From Apostichopus japonicus (lineage: Eukaryota > Echinodermata > Holothuroidea > Aspidochirotida > Stichopodidae): a stretch of 64,000 nucleotides of DNA. A model generated the notes under the pieces. It was given only the letters and a program-made list of their open reading frames with translations. It ran no database searches and had not been told where the DNA came from. Made by a program: the position numbers and the translations under genes. Positions 45,964-58,510 of the stretch are shown here, piece after piece. Positions within the stretch are counted from its first letter, which is position 1, and the number at the start of each line of letters is the position of its first letter. The DNA lies in the NCBI RefSeq assembly GCF_037975245.1, contig NC_092565.1, positions 5,863,999 to 5,927,998 on the forward strand, read 5' to 3'.

Positions 45964-46559
45964 TGCTGATTATCATTATTTTTAAAAGAAATAGTTAAGC
46001 TCATCAATTAAATTGATTCCACCCGTTACTTGAAACAAAATCGCACTTGTACCATCTGAGAGATTGGTAGATAATTTCAGACAGGCGTTCTTGGTGGAAT
46101 TATTTAACATACATTTGTTAAACTGACCTGGTTTTTAAGGAAAATCACGGTTTTACTTTCATCATTAAAATGTGACTTGACGCCCCCCCCCCCCCCCCAA
46201 AAAAAAAGAGAGAGAGGGAAATCTTAAACTACCATTTTAAATTTTAGTATTGCGCCATCTATTATTTGAAGGCGTTTTTATTGTTCCTTCATTATTAGTG
46301 TATACTGTGTGGTTACCCATTGATCTTTATGTATTTGTTGTCCTATCGAACATTTACATATTACTGTGCATGTAGTTATTGATTTTATTGGGCGGGTAGC
46401 CTGGAGTGGTTATGTAGTCACATGGGTGTGAGACGGGGTGGGGGTAAAGAAAAAACAGTGAAGTTCTTTTGGACTACCGAAATAATGGACTACTGTCTGT
46501 TTTTAGTTGATGTTGTTTTGAACTTTCTTCGGTTCTGCATTGCATTTTATTGGGCAACA

Positions 46560-46895
46560 CACACACAAAATCGATATTTGTAGAGGTGACAATATATTAT
46601 GTCTTGGCGAAAATGATAAAATTGTCGATATGTTGCGATTTGTTGCGTTGCACTGGACTTACCAACAGGGCCAAAAATAAAAAACTATGACTTTTCGACA
46701 ATTATTAAAGTGTCGCGTTTTTGCAATGCACCGACGTAACTTGACAACTCGTCCAAAATATGATATTTATTATCGAGTTGCCAAGGTCAGTTACGATACT
46801 AATATAATTGGTGAATATTATCAAATTATCGTGTTGCTTAACTTTAGAACATGTCAAACGTCGTATTTTCAATGTCTTGTCGCGTTATAGACTAT
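46560..46895. repeat. unclassified block with recurring TCGNGTTG motif
   Basis: Degenerate repeats: TGTCGATATGTTGCG and TGTTGCGTTGC (46624-46651), GTGTCGCGTTTTTGC (46711), TTATTATCGAGTTGCC (46767), AAATTATCGTGTTGC (46824), CTTGTCGCGTTATAG (46875), with TCGACAATT and GACAACTCG between. Looks like a diverged minisatellite or repeat-derived block; the 67-codon frame through it is not convincing. Confidence 0.4.
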
Positions 46896-47944
46896 AATAC
46901 GCTATGTCTATCACTTGCCTGTCCCTTCGGAACCACCGTACAAACTAACAAATGTGACCTCCACCCCCCCCCCAGCCATTTTAGCTGTGGGAACATGGTA
47001 GTGACGTCATAGATTCATTTTGTCCAGATATTGCGCAAATGATACCATAGCCGTCTTTCTTTGAGCTATATTCTAATAACAATATCTTACTATACATATT
47101 AGTAATAATGTAACTTTCAGACCGTCTAACCACATGAATGTTATCGCAATGAATATATAATATTGAGACTGACAAAGGAGCGTTCCAGCAAATTAATGAG
47201 ACAAAAGTACGATGGATTTAATGAAGAGAATTCACCTATGAATAATCGATAAGATTAAAAGGCTTTATCACCTTACTTCAAGTGATTTAACCCTGAAAAT
47301 TCGTAGATAAGCTAACTTTTCGCAAAAAGTGCACGCTGACAAATCTGGAAAGAGGAAAATCTTTTATTGTTGTGGTTTTTTATTTGCCTTGTTTGCTTTG
47401 AAGCCTTCCAGAGATTACTCTATTGAAAACATTAAATGCATGCAGTTTACATAGTGGGTATACGAAGTTTAACATACCACGGTAAGGTACGTAATCAGTG
47501 ACGTCACAACCATGTTTAGTAATTGTTATCACTTGAGTGGATATGGGATTTTCTCTAAAGCTGTAATCAGAGTATAGGAGGCTATAGTGTTGTTTTGTAT
47601 ATGCTCCTTTATACAATAAATATCGTATAAAACCGCCTTAATTATTCTGATTTCACACTATTGAATTATTCATTAGCATGTGGTGTATAAAGTGCTTGTG
47701 GTTATCTATATATGAATGAAAGGCATAGGAACAACGGTAGATTAGACAACTGTCCCCCTTACACAAATGGGTGCATAGGAGTATGTTCCTGCCCCTTCCC
47801 TCCACTTCCCCAAGCCCCTTACCCCGCATCAATTCTTGTTAAGGGGTCGTTGAGCCACGCAGCTGAATTCTTATAGAAGTTTTTCAGTATAGTCTGCACC
47901 TATTCGTTGCCAATAGAAAAGGATATGAAGTACCCTTTTACCGG

Positions 47945-47947
47945 TTA

Positions 47948-48007
<60 letters not shown>

Positions 48008-48099
48008 GCCTATATATATAGCCTATATATATATACATATGTAGGCTATATATATAGGCTACATATATATATATATATGTATTTATATATATATATATT

Positions 48100-48130
<31 letters not shown>

Positions 48131-48219
48131 ATTTATAGATATATATATTTATATATATGTAGCCTATATATATAGCCTATATATATAGCCTATATATATA
48201 TAGCCTATATATATATTTA
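47945..48219. repeat. compound TA/TAGGCTA satellite
   Basis: About 55 bp of pure TA, then TA blocks separated by AGCCT or AGGCT, and TTTATA steps every 14-18 bp between 48080 and 48150. Both orientations of the TAGGCTA interruption occur, giving local inverted repeats. Confidence 0.94.
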
Positions 48220-48715
48220 ATCAAAATACTTTTGAGAGGTTAGAGTAACTGAGTGACAATTTAGCATCGTTGCCTCTGGTTATAACTGACGGTAAAATTT
48301 AAATACCGTTAATGAGCTGAATCAGTCTAAACAGCTTAATAACGTTCTCTTTGGTTTACCAATCAACAACGGACACTTAAGTTCACCACAGCAAGCAGAA
48401 ATTCAATTATCGCTGGAGGGTTGTACCAGCCATTATAGCTGATTTAAAAAATGAAATTGTTTCAAGGCAAAGAAGCACTTCTATGAGAATGATTGAACTT
48501 TATCTGACCTTTCTCAAGATCATATGTTAACAAGAAGGTATTTTTAAGATATGCCAGAAGGAGGTTATATGTGTACAACTTATATATGTGTTTATAAAGA
48601 TTATATATCAGCAAGTTTAGTGAACGTATTTGTTTTGCTCTGATCAAGTACAGTATAGTGTCCGAGAGAGACATAATAGTACACATGATCAATGTTTCGT
48701 CGTAAGGCCTCTTGG

Positions 48716-49506
48716 CATGGGCGTCAACAGGTGGGGGACGGGGGGACATGTCCCCCCCACTTTCAAAAGTGGAGGGGATATCATATCATTTGTCCCCCCC
48801 CCCCACTTTTCAGAGCAGTTATTAAAAAAATCACATGCATATGCGCGATTTTCTATCACAATTGCTGAGCTGATTCAAGTAGAATCCAACTTAAGAACCA
48901 TTATCAATAAATTGCACTGGAAATTAGAACAGTGTTTGGCCTTTTATCCCCCTTCCTCCGATATTCACCCTCCCCGCTTCGTCCGAGACCTCTGATAAAA
49001 GTTTGTGCGATGTTTGAACGATGTTTTAGAGTGTTTTGTGGAAGCACCCCTTCTCGCCAGAAATGGAATTCCCCTTGCCCTACACTGTGAATCAGAGAAA
49101 ACGACGCATTTCAACTTGAAAACAAGTCGAAGGCCCCACCAGGAAGGTAATATCATATATTTTAGGCCCTACAGACAGTATTCTGCCTGTATGCAGGGTA
49201 TTATATGATACCAAACTACCGAAAATATTTCGTTTGAGATGGACGCTGTGTAATTCGTCTCCCTTGGTGTCAGAACGGCATCTTTCTACCAGTACTTTCT
49301 GTCGGAATTTAGTTTTGTGAGACAAAATTTCTCCTCACAGATCTGGTTCTGATGTAACAAAAAACGACTCAGTAAGGCCGTCTCCTGCGATCTAGGGGGT
49401 CTTATATACCCAAAATTTTCTGGTACGCTACGCGCCAACCAATGGTGGCGCTCCGCTTAGATAGTATAGTGTCCCCCTCACTTTCTGAAACCTGCTGACG
49501 CCCATG
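48716..49506. mobile_element. hAT-like non-autonomous element, 791 bp, with 8-bp target duplication
   Basis: Perfect 8-bp direct repeats CCTCTTGG lie at 48708-48715 and 49507-49514. Terminal inverted repeats CATGGGCGTCAACAGGT and (reverse complement of the right end) CATGGGCGTCAGCAGGT differ at one of 17 positions. The left part carries poly-G/poly-C runs that can fold back (GGGGGGACATGTCCCCCCC). No transposase is encoded. The ends share the CAnGGGCGT start with the element at 9770, so both belong to the same broad group. Confidence 0.87.
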
Positions 49507-49544
49507 CCTCTTGGCCTCATCATTTTGACTCTCCGGATTATCGA

Positions 49545-49612
49545 GTACTCGAGTACGTAATCCTATACTCGCACTCGAGTACATATTGTGGTACTCGTTC
49601 TCATGGTACTCA
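49545..49612. repeat. TACTCGAG-type short repeat cluster
   Basis: GAGTACTCGAGTAC, ACTCGCACTCGAGTAC, GGTACTCGTTC and GGTACTCACATTC within 70 bp, rich in the palindrome TACTCGAGTA. It starts about 30 bp after the target duplication of the 48716-49506 element. Nature unknown. Confidence 0.55.
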
Positions 49613-52287
49613 CATTCGAAGGGAACGGAAATGAATTACTACTACTCGTTGCCGTGCTGTATAGTATATGGCTTTGCACACTCACTATACAAATCTCCGT
49701 CTCCTGTATAATCTTGTACCAGGATACGCTACAACAATTCTCCTGAATAAATTAAGCTCAGTTAACAACCATAGTTTTGAGTCCAGTCATATCAAAGACC
49801 CCATAAAACAATAAACATCAAATTACTTGCCCCCAGGATCTGGAAGGGATCACAAGTAAAAACTTCATCCATTAATGTCATATTTCATCTTCACACAAGT
49901 TCTTATATAAAACTATATACTTAACAGTTATATCATGATTAATTTATTGTCATGCACCTTCTGGGAGGAACCGATTTGATTGTGACTCGTTTGCAGCAGA
50001 CCATTAACGACTTACAATCACGGAAGTCACTAAGGCAGTAAATCTCTCCAAATGTCAACTTTCACTGGTATACATCATATGATGATCATGATAATGATGA
50101 TGAAGAAGGTGGACTTTACCTCACCTTGTGATAAAGTCCCTATAGTCGGCGTATTAGTATTGCGTATTAATCACTACGGTATGCCTGCAAGGGGTTCTTG
50201 TATGCATTCCTCATTGTGCCGATAATGCTTCTCTTATTCGTTCTTTGTCCCGTCTCCCATTTTCTTCTTTGCTTTTGCTTCCGCAACATCAAGGGCATTA
50301 TTATAATTATTATGATACTCATGATATTAAGACTTTGTGATACGTTTTAATTAAGGATATCGTAAGTATTACTAACGTTAAAGAGGCAAACTGTTAAGTA
50401 CTTATATCAAATTATTGATGCTTGCTTAACGATTAGTCGAGATTTTGCCGACCGTCATGACGACATGACTGACTAAAGAGGGTGGTTCTGGTTGGATGTT
50501 GAGTGTGTGTGTGTGGGGGGGGGGGGTGGTGCACTGCCTTTAGCCGAAGGTGTTTGAGGATGTTTGAAGGTTTCGCTTATCTGCCCTGCGAAAACAAAAA
50601 GCCAGGGAGGCGTGACGCCTGACTTCATAAAGAGAGGTGAGACTATGAGGGTGGTTCTGATTGGGATGAAAGGGTGGGGGGGGGGGGCTGCACTGCTCTT
50701 TGCTTAAGGTGCAGGGAACCGCCAATGCAGCACAGCCCATATTGTGGGATAGGGGTGAAGCAGGTCTTGCAGATATGTGCTGTTCGCTTATAACGGTTTT
50801 CAATCAGCACAAAAAATCGGAAAGAGGAATAACTCAGAACTTTGAATGGGGTCTTTGAAATGTATTTCAATCCTGTTATTCTCACTGTTGTAATATTCTG
50901 AGGTAATTGTCGGGAGAAGGGAGTACACTTTGTAGTAGGATCTTATACGCAACTGATACGAGGGGGGGGGGGGGGCGTTATTCTATAGCACAGCGTAAGA
51001 GTGTCGTTACAAGCATACTGATTTCGCTAGTAGTTTCATTGATTCACAGCATCTTCTTGATATTATATATTTTGTATTCATATATGCTATCAATTTGATT
51101 ACTACGGAATCTCTCGACGCCAAGTCCCTGACGAGATACCCCCGCTAACTTGCAAATTATTCAAAGCCTATAGGGCAGATTGAAATACAAAACTGCGGTT
51201 TTTAATTAAACGATTTTGTTACGGTTAATATGTTTATTATTTGCCCTTCACACTGCTCAACTGTTTGTAATTACGGCTTCATATTATCTGTAAAAAAGAC
51301 AAGGCAGGCTTTGATTTGTATATAGGAGTAAAATGATCCATACGTAACAGAGACTTATACCAAAATCGTTGGATGCCAATATGAGAATTTATGGTTTATA
51401 TTATGATGAGCCTTCTAGCAAGTTTCAGGAATTTCAGGTATTCATGAGTATCACTAACAGAACATCGCGAGAGTAGGCTCCTCCTTTAACTTTGTCACCA
51501 CGCTAGATGGTATACCATAACGGATAAAAAACAAACACGATACAATGGACGTCATATATCATTATACAATTTAGGCTTCACACATCATAATCAATCATTT
51601 TGAACATTTTTATCAACTTGATTGTATTGACACATTCTGACTTTTCATTGCGGGGTTTTCCCCCTAAATTTAATGTAACAAGACTCAAACCGTTTGATCA
51701 CATTGATTAAAAACAGAGATAATTTAATTTAGGAGTTCGTAAATAACAAAAGAGAGCCTCCTCAAGTTATAATGCATTGGAGCTTGAAATATGCCGCCGT
51801 TTAGTTATATCTGATGATGAACAGTGCTTCACACGGTTAAACATCTGATCGAAGGTTTTGGCGTGCCATGCTTTATCCACGCCTTTCAATCCAGCCTGTG
51901 CAATGAAACTTGCAACATTGGCATGCAGCGTTGCAATATTGCACAACTGAACTGACTCAGGTTATCTCATTTTCTATATCTTTTATTTCGTATTATACTT
52001 TGATTATATTGGTGCTTTTCAAGGATGAATTCCATCGCCAGGCCCAACTTGGATTAGGGACTCTAGCCAAGACGAAAGATACGGGCAGGGGGGGGGGGGA
52101 GGGTATCGAGGAGGGGGATAATAATGAGAGAAAGAATAAAGAATTCTCATTTCTATAATCTATGCTTGAAGGAAGTCCCGTGACATAATAGTAATAGTCC
52201 CGGTGCTCTAGCTGGTTCTAGACGCCCCCTGGTTATCATACGTTGTTAAAGGTTAAGTTATGACATGTCTTATCCTACGTAGATGAA
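49613..52287. other. no gene seen apart from repeats
   Basis: Contains the 169-bp duplication, further G-runs (50962, 52089) and no supported coding sequence. Confidence 0.6.
50478..50740. repeat. tandem duplication, period 169 bp
   Basis: GAGGGTGGTTCTGGTTGG...G-run...GCACTGCCTTT (from 50478) recurs as GAGGGTGGTTCTGATTGG...G-run...GCACTGCTCTT (from 50647). Both copies carry a run of 13 or more G, and only the first has a preceding (GT)n tract. No coding potential. Confidence 0.75.
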
Positions 52288-52298
52288 TATACATATAC

Positions 52299-52329
<31 letters not shown>

Positions 52330-52392
52330 CATATGTATATGTATATATATAAACATACGTGTATATATATAAACATATGTATATATATTATA
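52288..52392. repeat. (TA)n microsatellite with ACATA steps
   Basis: TA runs interrupted by ACATA, ATGTA and AAACATA, ending in an A-run. Confidence 0.94.
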
Positions 52393-55300
52393 AAAAAAAA
52401 ATGCCATATACATTTTTAGGAAATCTAAACCGCGGTAAAATGTGAAGGAAGTAAATAGACTTACAATAACATATTAATACAACTGTATTTCACATCTATT
52501 TGCCCAAAGGAGTAGACATACATTTATAATTAGAAATTGTTTTACACCAGTCATTCTGCTATGTTCATAGATTGTGCATACGTTTGTACACTATAGAGAG
52601 TGTATACTCTATGTTCGAGGCCGTATTGTTGTTGATAGACTCATCAAGGTATTGCAAACTGCATTGCACTATACATTGATGTTACGTGTGAAATATCGAG
52701 GTTAATTAATCAGAATTATTTCTAATTTTCATGCCAGGGCATATTTTTGTTCGCTTTTTTGGACTAGTATAGCAATTGTTGTATTGAAACATGCCAGGCG
52801 CTCTGAACAGACACACGATGTGGTTTTACGAATGATTTCGTTTGTGAAAGTTGAGAATGCGTGGAAATACTGGAACTATTCCTTATGTAATTTGTATTTT
52901 GTATTATAAGACCTGTTCCACAGCTGAAGTGGAATTATTAATTTAATCAGAGTTTATTACAAACCTGCATAAATTAACGAAAGATTTTATATACATCATT
53001 TTTATGTGTGTACAATGTTACCAACGAAGTAGTAAACGCTTTTGTTCCAGAATCGACGATACGTATAGACGATTTCCGTTTTTCTGAGAATAGCTCAGTA
53101 TTGATTATGGGTATATCCGTCGGCTCCAAAGTCGTTTAGGTAACATTTCTATAATACAGTCAATAAAAGATATGAATTCTTAAGCTTCGTTCCTTGCCGA
53201 TCCAATTCATGTTAGATAACTGTAATTTGAAGAAAAAAAATTAACCATAGTACGATGCGCTAGCCTACTGTACGCGAGGCTATTGATGTGTTCCTAGCCA
53301 TTTCTGGTGCACCAAATTGAATTTATTTTTAAAAATCTTTTGTAGAGTTTGAAAGACCATTGTTTTGTATTATATTTATTTCCAGTTTAAAAAGAACAAA
53401 TAACTAAAGTTCAGTTAATTTGCTGGAATTAAAAGTTAACCTAAAAAAAATTTGAAAAAAAAACCATTTTGCTTTTGATATAAACTTCATCCAATTTAGA
53501 GAAATCTGAGCCCTTAATTAGTGGCGAATATATCGTCTCCTTTTCACAGAAATTATCAGCGAGTGAAGTCTCAATTTCAAAAGTCTAAATTTCTAATTTT
53601 ACCAGGCATTCAGAATTATACTTCAGTGCGTTTATGAATGTCTCAATTTAAGAAATTTTTCCATTCAAGCATTCATGGAAACAACTTAGAGGATATTTCA
53701 CGATGTCCCAAGAGACATTATAGATAGACCTATACTTTAAATCTTAAGGCTGATGTGAAATCTTTGTGAAGAGCAAGTACCGCGAACTCGTATAATGTTT
53801 ATTTGTTATTTTCGACCTACATTGAGACCTATAAATTGCACGAACCAAATCTTAGCGAAACTTTTTATGGCGAATGATTGTAAATTTTAATGGACGCACG
53901 TATATGAAAAGTGCTAAAAACCAGAATGACCGAAAACTATGGTGCACAAAACTGCAGTCAATTAAGTTATGGAGATTCCAATCTCTCGGATCGTGCTTTA
54001 TGGCATGATCTCTCGTGTACGAGCCGCGGGAATTAAAGAATCCCATATGAACTATTTCTAGCTCAAAATGACAATGAATGCTTCACCTAATTAGCCAAGC
54101 AAGTATAGATTCAGCATAATTTATCTCTATATGTAGCCTTAAGAATCACTCTTTTTGGTTTCGATGATAATCGTAACCTAAGCAGTCATGCCGGCGGATG
54201 AGTTTGTGTATGCGCGTGTGTGTGTGACGCCTTGCTTGTAACCCCATATCTCAAGAAGAGAAGCTTGGACCAATCTCATATTTGGGGAGTGGGTGTACCA
54301 CATTAAGTAGAAGAAGATTATTGTTTTTTATGCAGCTAAAAGACAAGATAAATAATTGGGAAAATGTACGCAGTCGCGCTAATCGAGTAGCGGTTCGAAG
54401 TAGCAATGAGGTATTAATAGGCCTATGGGACTCATTGACAACTAGCAACTGTACTGTATATACCTAGTACTATAGAGGAGTCCTAATGTAACATAAGCCA
54501 AGCTATCTTCGTAAGTATTTTGCAGATGTAATATTTTTAGTTATTTGAGACACTACAGTAGGCCTAGCTCAGGCTGGCTGCTTATTTATGATTCTGCGAC
54601 ATGTTTGTTCATCACTTACTTTTGGTGGAAAAAGTTTTAGTTTAAATTGCATAGAAACGTAATTTTCCAATGTGCAATTTACGTAGCACCATGTATCTGC
54701 CTAAGTGCCTAACCTTAGTTCACAGAACGTATTGATGTTGTAGATCTGTACTATGGAGACTTGAACGGGAATCATAGTGGCGAGTGAATTTTACGTTTGG
54801 GGAGTAGATTTTTAGTCACGGTCCTCAAATAGCGAGTACTTTTAAACATGTTTGTCGAGGCCTGAGAAGAAGCCTATTGTCTTTTATAGAGATCAATCTG
54901 TATGCTGAATACAATATAAGTTTCCATCTCGGTCATCGGCTGCCATTGTTTGTCATATCTCAATGCTTATTGCTGTATACTACGTGGAGTAAAGTATGTT
55001 GTTCATCTTGGCTATACGCTACAGCATAGTTTGTCACATTCATGTAGCATCATCGAAACCACACTGCAAGTTTTGACGTCTGGTTTTCTTTAAAAAAAAT
55101 AATGTCTCGCGTGTAGCAAATACGGCAGAGCAAAACTTAGTATGTTATTTTTCTATTTTACATTACTGCCACAACTCATGGGTTCAATACCCTGAAACGT
55201 GAGTGATTTGCTCAAATAAATATGAACACTTTCCCCTAAATCACACGGAAGTTACTTTTTAGCTCGATGCGTGGGAATATTAAATTATGTATAGTCACGT

Positions 55301-56384
55301 ATAAGGTAGGTAATAAGTGCGGACTGGGTAACGCACTCATATTTCCAAACAGTGGAAATTCACTCTTAAGCAGTGTCTAGGAGTGTCTATAGCCATCAAT
55401 TCAGTTATTGTAAATTCTATACTGCTATATAGTTAAAGAGTGAAAATACACAAATTGAGCTTCAGGAGGTATAGAGCGAAAATATCTTCTGATCTGCTTT
55501 TGCGTGAAAACCACGGATCGGCAAGAGTGAAATTAACTCCCCGGCCACAAGACTGTTGATCCAGGCTAGACATCTTAGAGAGCAAATAAACGCAAACAAA
55601 TTAATGGCGTAAAAGTAGCAGGGAGGCGTTAAACGTTTGTCAACACTATGAGGTGAGGTGTTATTATTTTGTATGTGGTATAGAGTTTCATATTCCTTTT
55701 CCTTCAAGCTCTTGTGGTTTCTTTAAGTAAACCAGTAACGATTTAGTCACCGTTTTACAAGTTCAATTTTGTGTCTATTAATAGATCATGTTTAGATCTC
55801 ATGGGGAAGGTACTTAAAACAAACGCATGAATGCCTATAAGCTACAGCAAATTTAACAGTTTTTATCGAAACACAAAATGCACAATCATATTGAGTGACT
55901 GTTACAGGTGCAGTTGAAGCACTGACTAACATCTTAGTTAAAGTGCAGTGTAGTTTATTGACATATATTACTCCATAGCTCATTACTGTCTATTGTTAAA
56001 ATAATCTTGTCCCGATGAAACATTTAATATTACTAACTATCAGGTAAATGCAGTATCTAATCTTTATACGATATATAGAGCATTTATACTGTAAATGACC
56101 TCCATTCGGGAAAATTACAAAGTGGAACGGTATTATTAAATACCAAAATTAACAATCTGATTATTCCCTCTCGCTAAATATATTGTAAAAGAGGTTAATA
56201 CACAAATATTAAATCCATTGTATGCACCGTTTGCAAAGCCTGCATAATCGTAAGTAAAATGTCAGATGAAAGTAAGAATCTTAGTAATTTATTTCATTGA
56301 GGCTCCACCATTTAGCCATTTAGGGGTGACGACCGTTGTTGAATAATCATTACACCTAGTATAGGTACTGCAAACTGAGATTAA
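52393..56384. other. no gene seen
   Basis: AT-rich; the only exon-like signals are 54336-54410 and a weak 28-codon frame after gttccag at 53051. Confidence 0.55.
54336..54410 (+). other. candidate isolated 75-nt exon
   Basis: A T-rich acceptor (ttattgttttttatgcag) precedes 75 nt that read as 25 open codons (LKDKINNWENVRSRANRV, then AVRSSNE), followed by GTATTA as a weak donor. Composition is less AT-rich than the surroundings. No neighbouring exon or known family was identified, so this may be chance. Confidence 0.18.
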
Positions 56385-56413
56385 AGTATATATATATATT
56401 TACATATATATTC

Positions 56414-56441
<28 letters not shown>
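56385..56441. repeat. (TA)n microsatellite
   Basis: TA repeats with TTTACATA and TTCATA interruptions. Confidence 0.95.
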
Positions 56442-56444
<3 letters not shown>

Positions 56445-56583
56445 AATATTAGGTGATTTTATCTAATTGAAGCCAAACGTACCACTGGTTGGCAAATAAC
56501 TGATACTAACAATCTAGTTAGTATATATATTCAATGCAAGGAAAGCTATTCCGCCCAATATCCAAAATTCCAAAGGAAGGAGG

Positions 56584-56870
56584 TTCCAAACCTCTCTTCT
56601 CATTTTTCCCATCAGTCCCCTCCCCTCAGCTGCCTCCCCTCAATTCCCTGTCCCCCCTCAGCTGCTACCTCTAAATATCTCCCCTCACACCTCTTCCCTC
56701 AACTCCTCCTCTCAACTCACCTCAACCTCCTCCCTTCGATTTCCTCACCTCAAAACTCCTTCCCCAACCTCCTCAACCCCTTCCCCACAGCCATCACTAC
56801 AATATCCCTCAACCTACTCGACACCCCCCCCCCACCCATAACCCATCCCACCCACCTCACCCTTGTCGTC
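56584..56870. repeat. strand-asymmetric C/T-rich degenerate minisatellite
   Basis: Nearly 290 bp in which the plus strand is mostly C and T with single A or G. A loose 15-20 bp motif CTCCCCTCAgCTgC / CTCCTcTCAaCT recurs more than ten times. No coding frame is plausible. Confidence 0.85.
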
Positions 56871-58214
56871 TGAGAACCCTTTCTATCGTATGAATGATTT
56901 AAACAATACTTGTCCACAGAGTCTCAAAACAAGACTATTAATTAAGTTTGGTGTAAGGTCAAATGTTCAACTGTAGTCCACCTGCTCCTAATTGGAAATC
57001 GAATAAACCTACTGACCCACAACGATGTTTATCTCAATGAAAGAAAATCAACTGCAAATTAAGTTCAACATAGCATGGCGAAAACACGATTCATTATTAA
57101 GCCGGTGAGCAATGGACATATTGCAGAGTGAACACAAATTCAAAGTAAAATATGAAAATAATTAGCTTACCGAAAATTGTAGTACACTACGAAATTTTGT
57201 TCTGACAATCGTAATCTTTTACATAATTTATAATCATTCCATTCGAATTTTCGTTAGTAATTAAGAAAATTTGGTATAAACAATAGACGTTTATCTCCAT
57301 GTATCGTCCGATGATACTTTACAACACAAATGAAACATTTTTAATATTTTACCGTATATTCAATCATTTACAAAAAAAAAAAAAAAAAAAAACTCCAACA
57401 ACTTTTAGTTGTTATTACAATAAGGCAAGTATGCATATCAGTGATCACATTTTACAACTAAATATCAGACATAAAGACAGACAACACATATGGACAGACA
57501 TAAACAGATATCAACAGACATATTCACATCCAATTGCTCAACATATGATAAAATACACACTATATTCCATAAAAGGCTATATGCGTTAATTTGTTAAATT
57601 TTCATATTATTCGAACAGTAAACTTCCAATAACGGCGCATTAGCGTGACTAATTAAGAATAACTACAAATAAACGGCAAATGTTGTTTTGAGTATATACT
57701 CTTTGTTTTAGGCTCAGTGAAACGGCGCGTTTTTGCCAGGCCTAATGGACTTGGTATCCGATTGAATAAACACACATCGAAATATATTCAATGAGTTTCA
57801 CTTTATCTTTAATGTGTTCTAATACATTGCTAACTTGAGTTAAACACGACACCAATCATGCACTTTCACTGCGTAAAACATAACCATTAACATGTACTTC
57901 AACCGTGATCTAATCACACGGCAAGTATACTAAGATAACAATACACGATAATAATGGCGATCAAATATTGAATTTTAGCTGTCTCAACCATGGTTTCACG
58001 ATCATGGTAAATCTAGGAGAGGCTGATCAACTCGAGCACTCGCTTCTTTGAAATTTGCAGTTTCAAGTGCTTTCTTTCATCATGTTTCTGTTTCAATATT
58101 TCGTTGGAAATATCAATTACTGAATATGGCAGCTGCGATAAATCACATTACAGGCCCTGAAGCATCAAAGACGATGGAGAAACCATCATAGAGCTCAAAT
58201 AGAGGAAGAATTTG

Positions 58215-58260
58215 TAGGGGTGGATCGAGGATCTTTTTAAGGAGGAAGTGTGCCCCTTTA
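58215..58260. mobile_element. possible hAT-like element end (remnant)
   Basis: TAGGGGTGGATCGAGGATC followed by T-run, AAGGAGG and GTGCCCC resembles the start of hAT-type MITEs that begin CAGGGGTGGATC. No opposite end or target duplication was found up to the inverted-repeat element at 58511. Confidence 0.3.
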
Positions 58261-58510
58261 TGGTCGTTGAGTACGACCCCTCGTGTGGTAATATCAGGGC
58301 GCATTTAGACTCAAATAAAATTCCCAGACGTTAAAAGGTGTATTTTGAGGCATATATAGCCCACAAATGACACTGGCGTTACACATTGGACAAATTGATT
58401 GGTTTTAAGAAACAATTTTCCATTGAAAGCAAGCAATTGAATGCATACGGCGCGGAAAATAATAAGGTCTATAAACGCAATCAGATATTAATAACTGTTT
58501 TAGCGCGAGC

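Noticed and set aside
48630..48995. 121-codon plus-strand frame overlapping the hAT-like element
   Set aside because: Pro/Gly-rich translation of poly-G/poly-C; crosses the element boundary; no transposase motif.
55181..55193. GGTTCAATACC resembling an RNA polymerase III B box
   Set aside because: No A box or tRNA-like arm upstream and no SINE body downstream.
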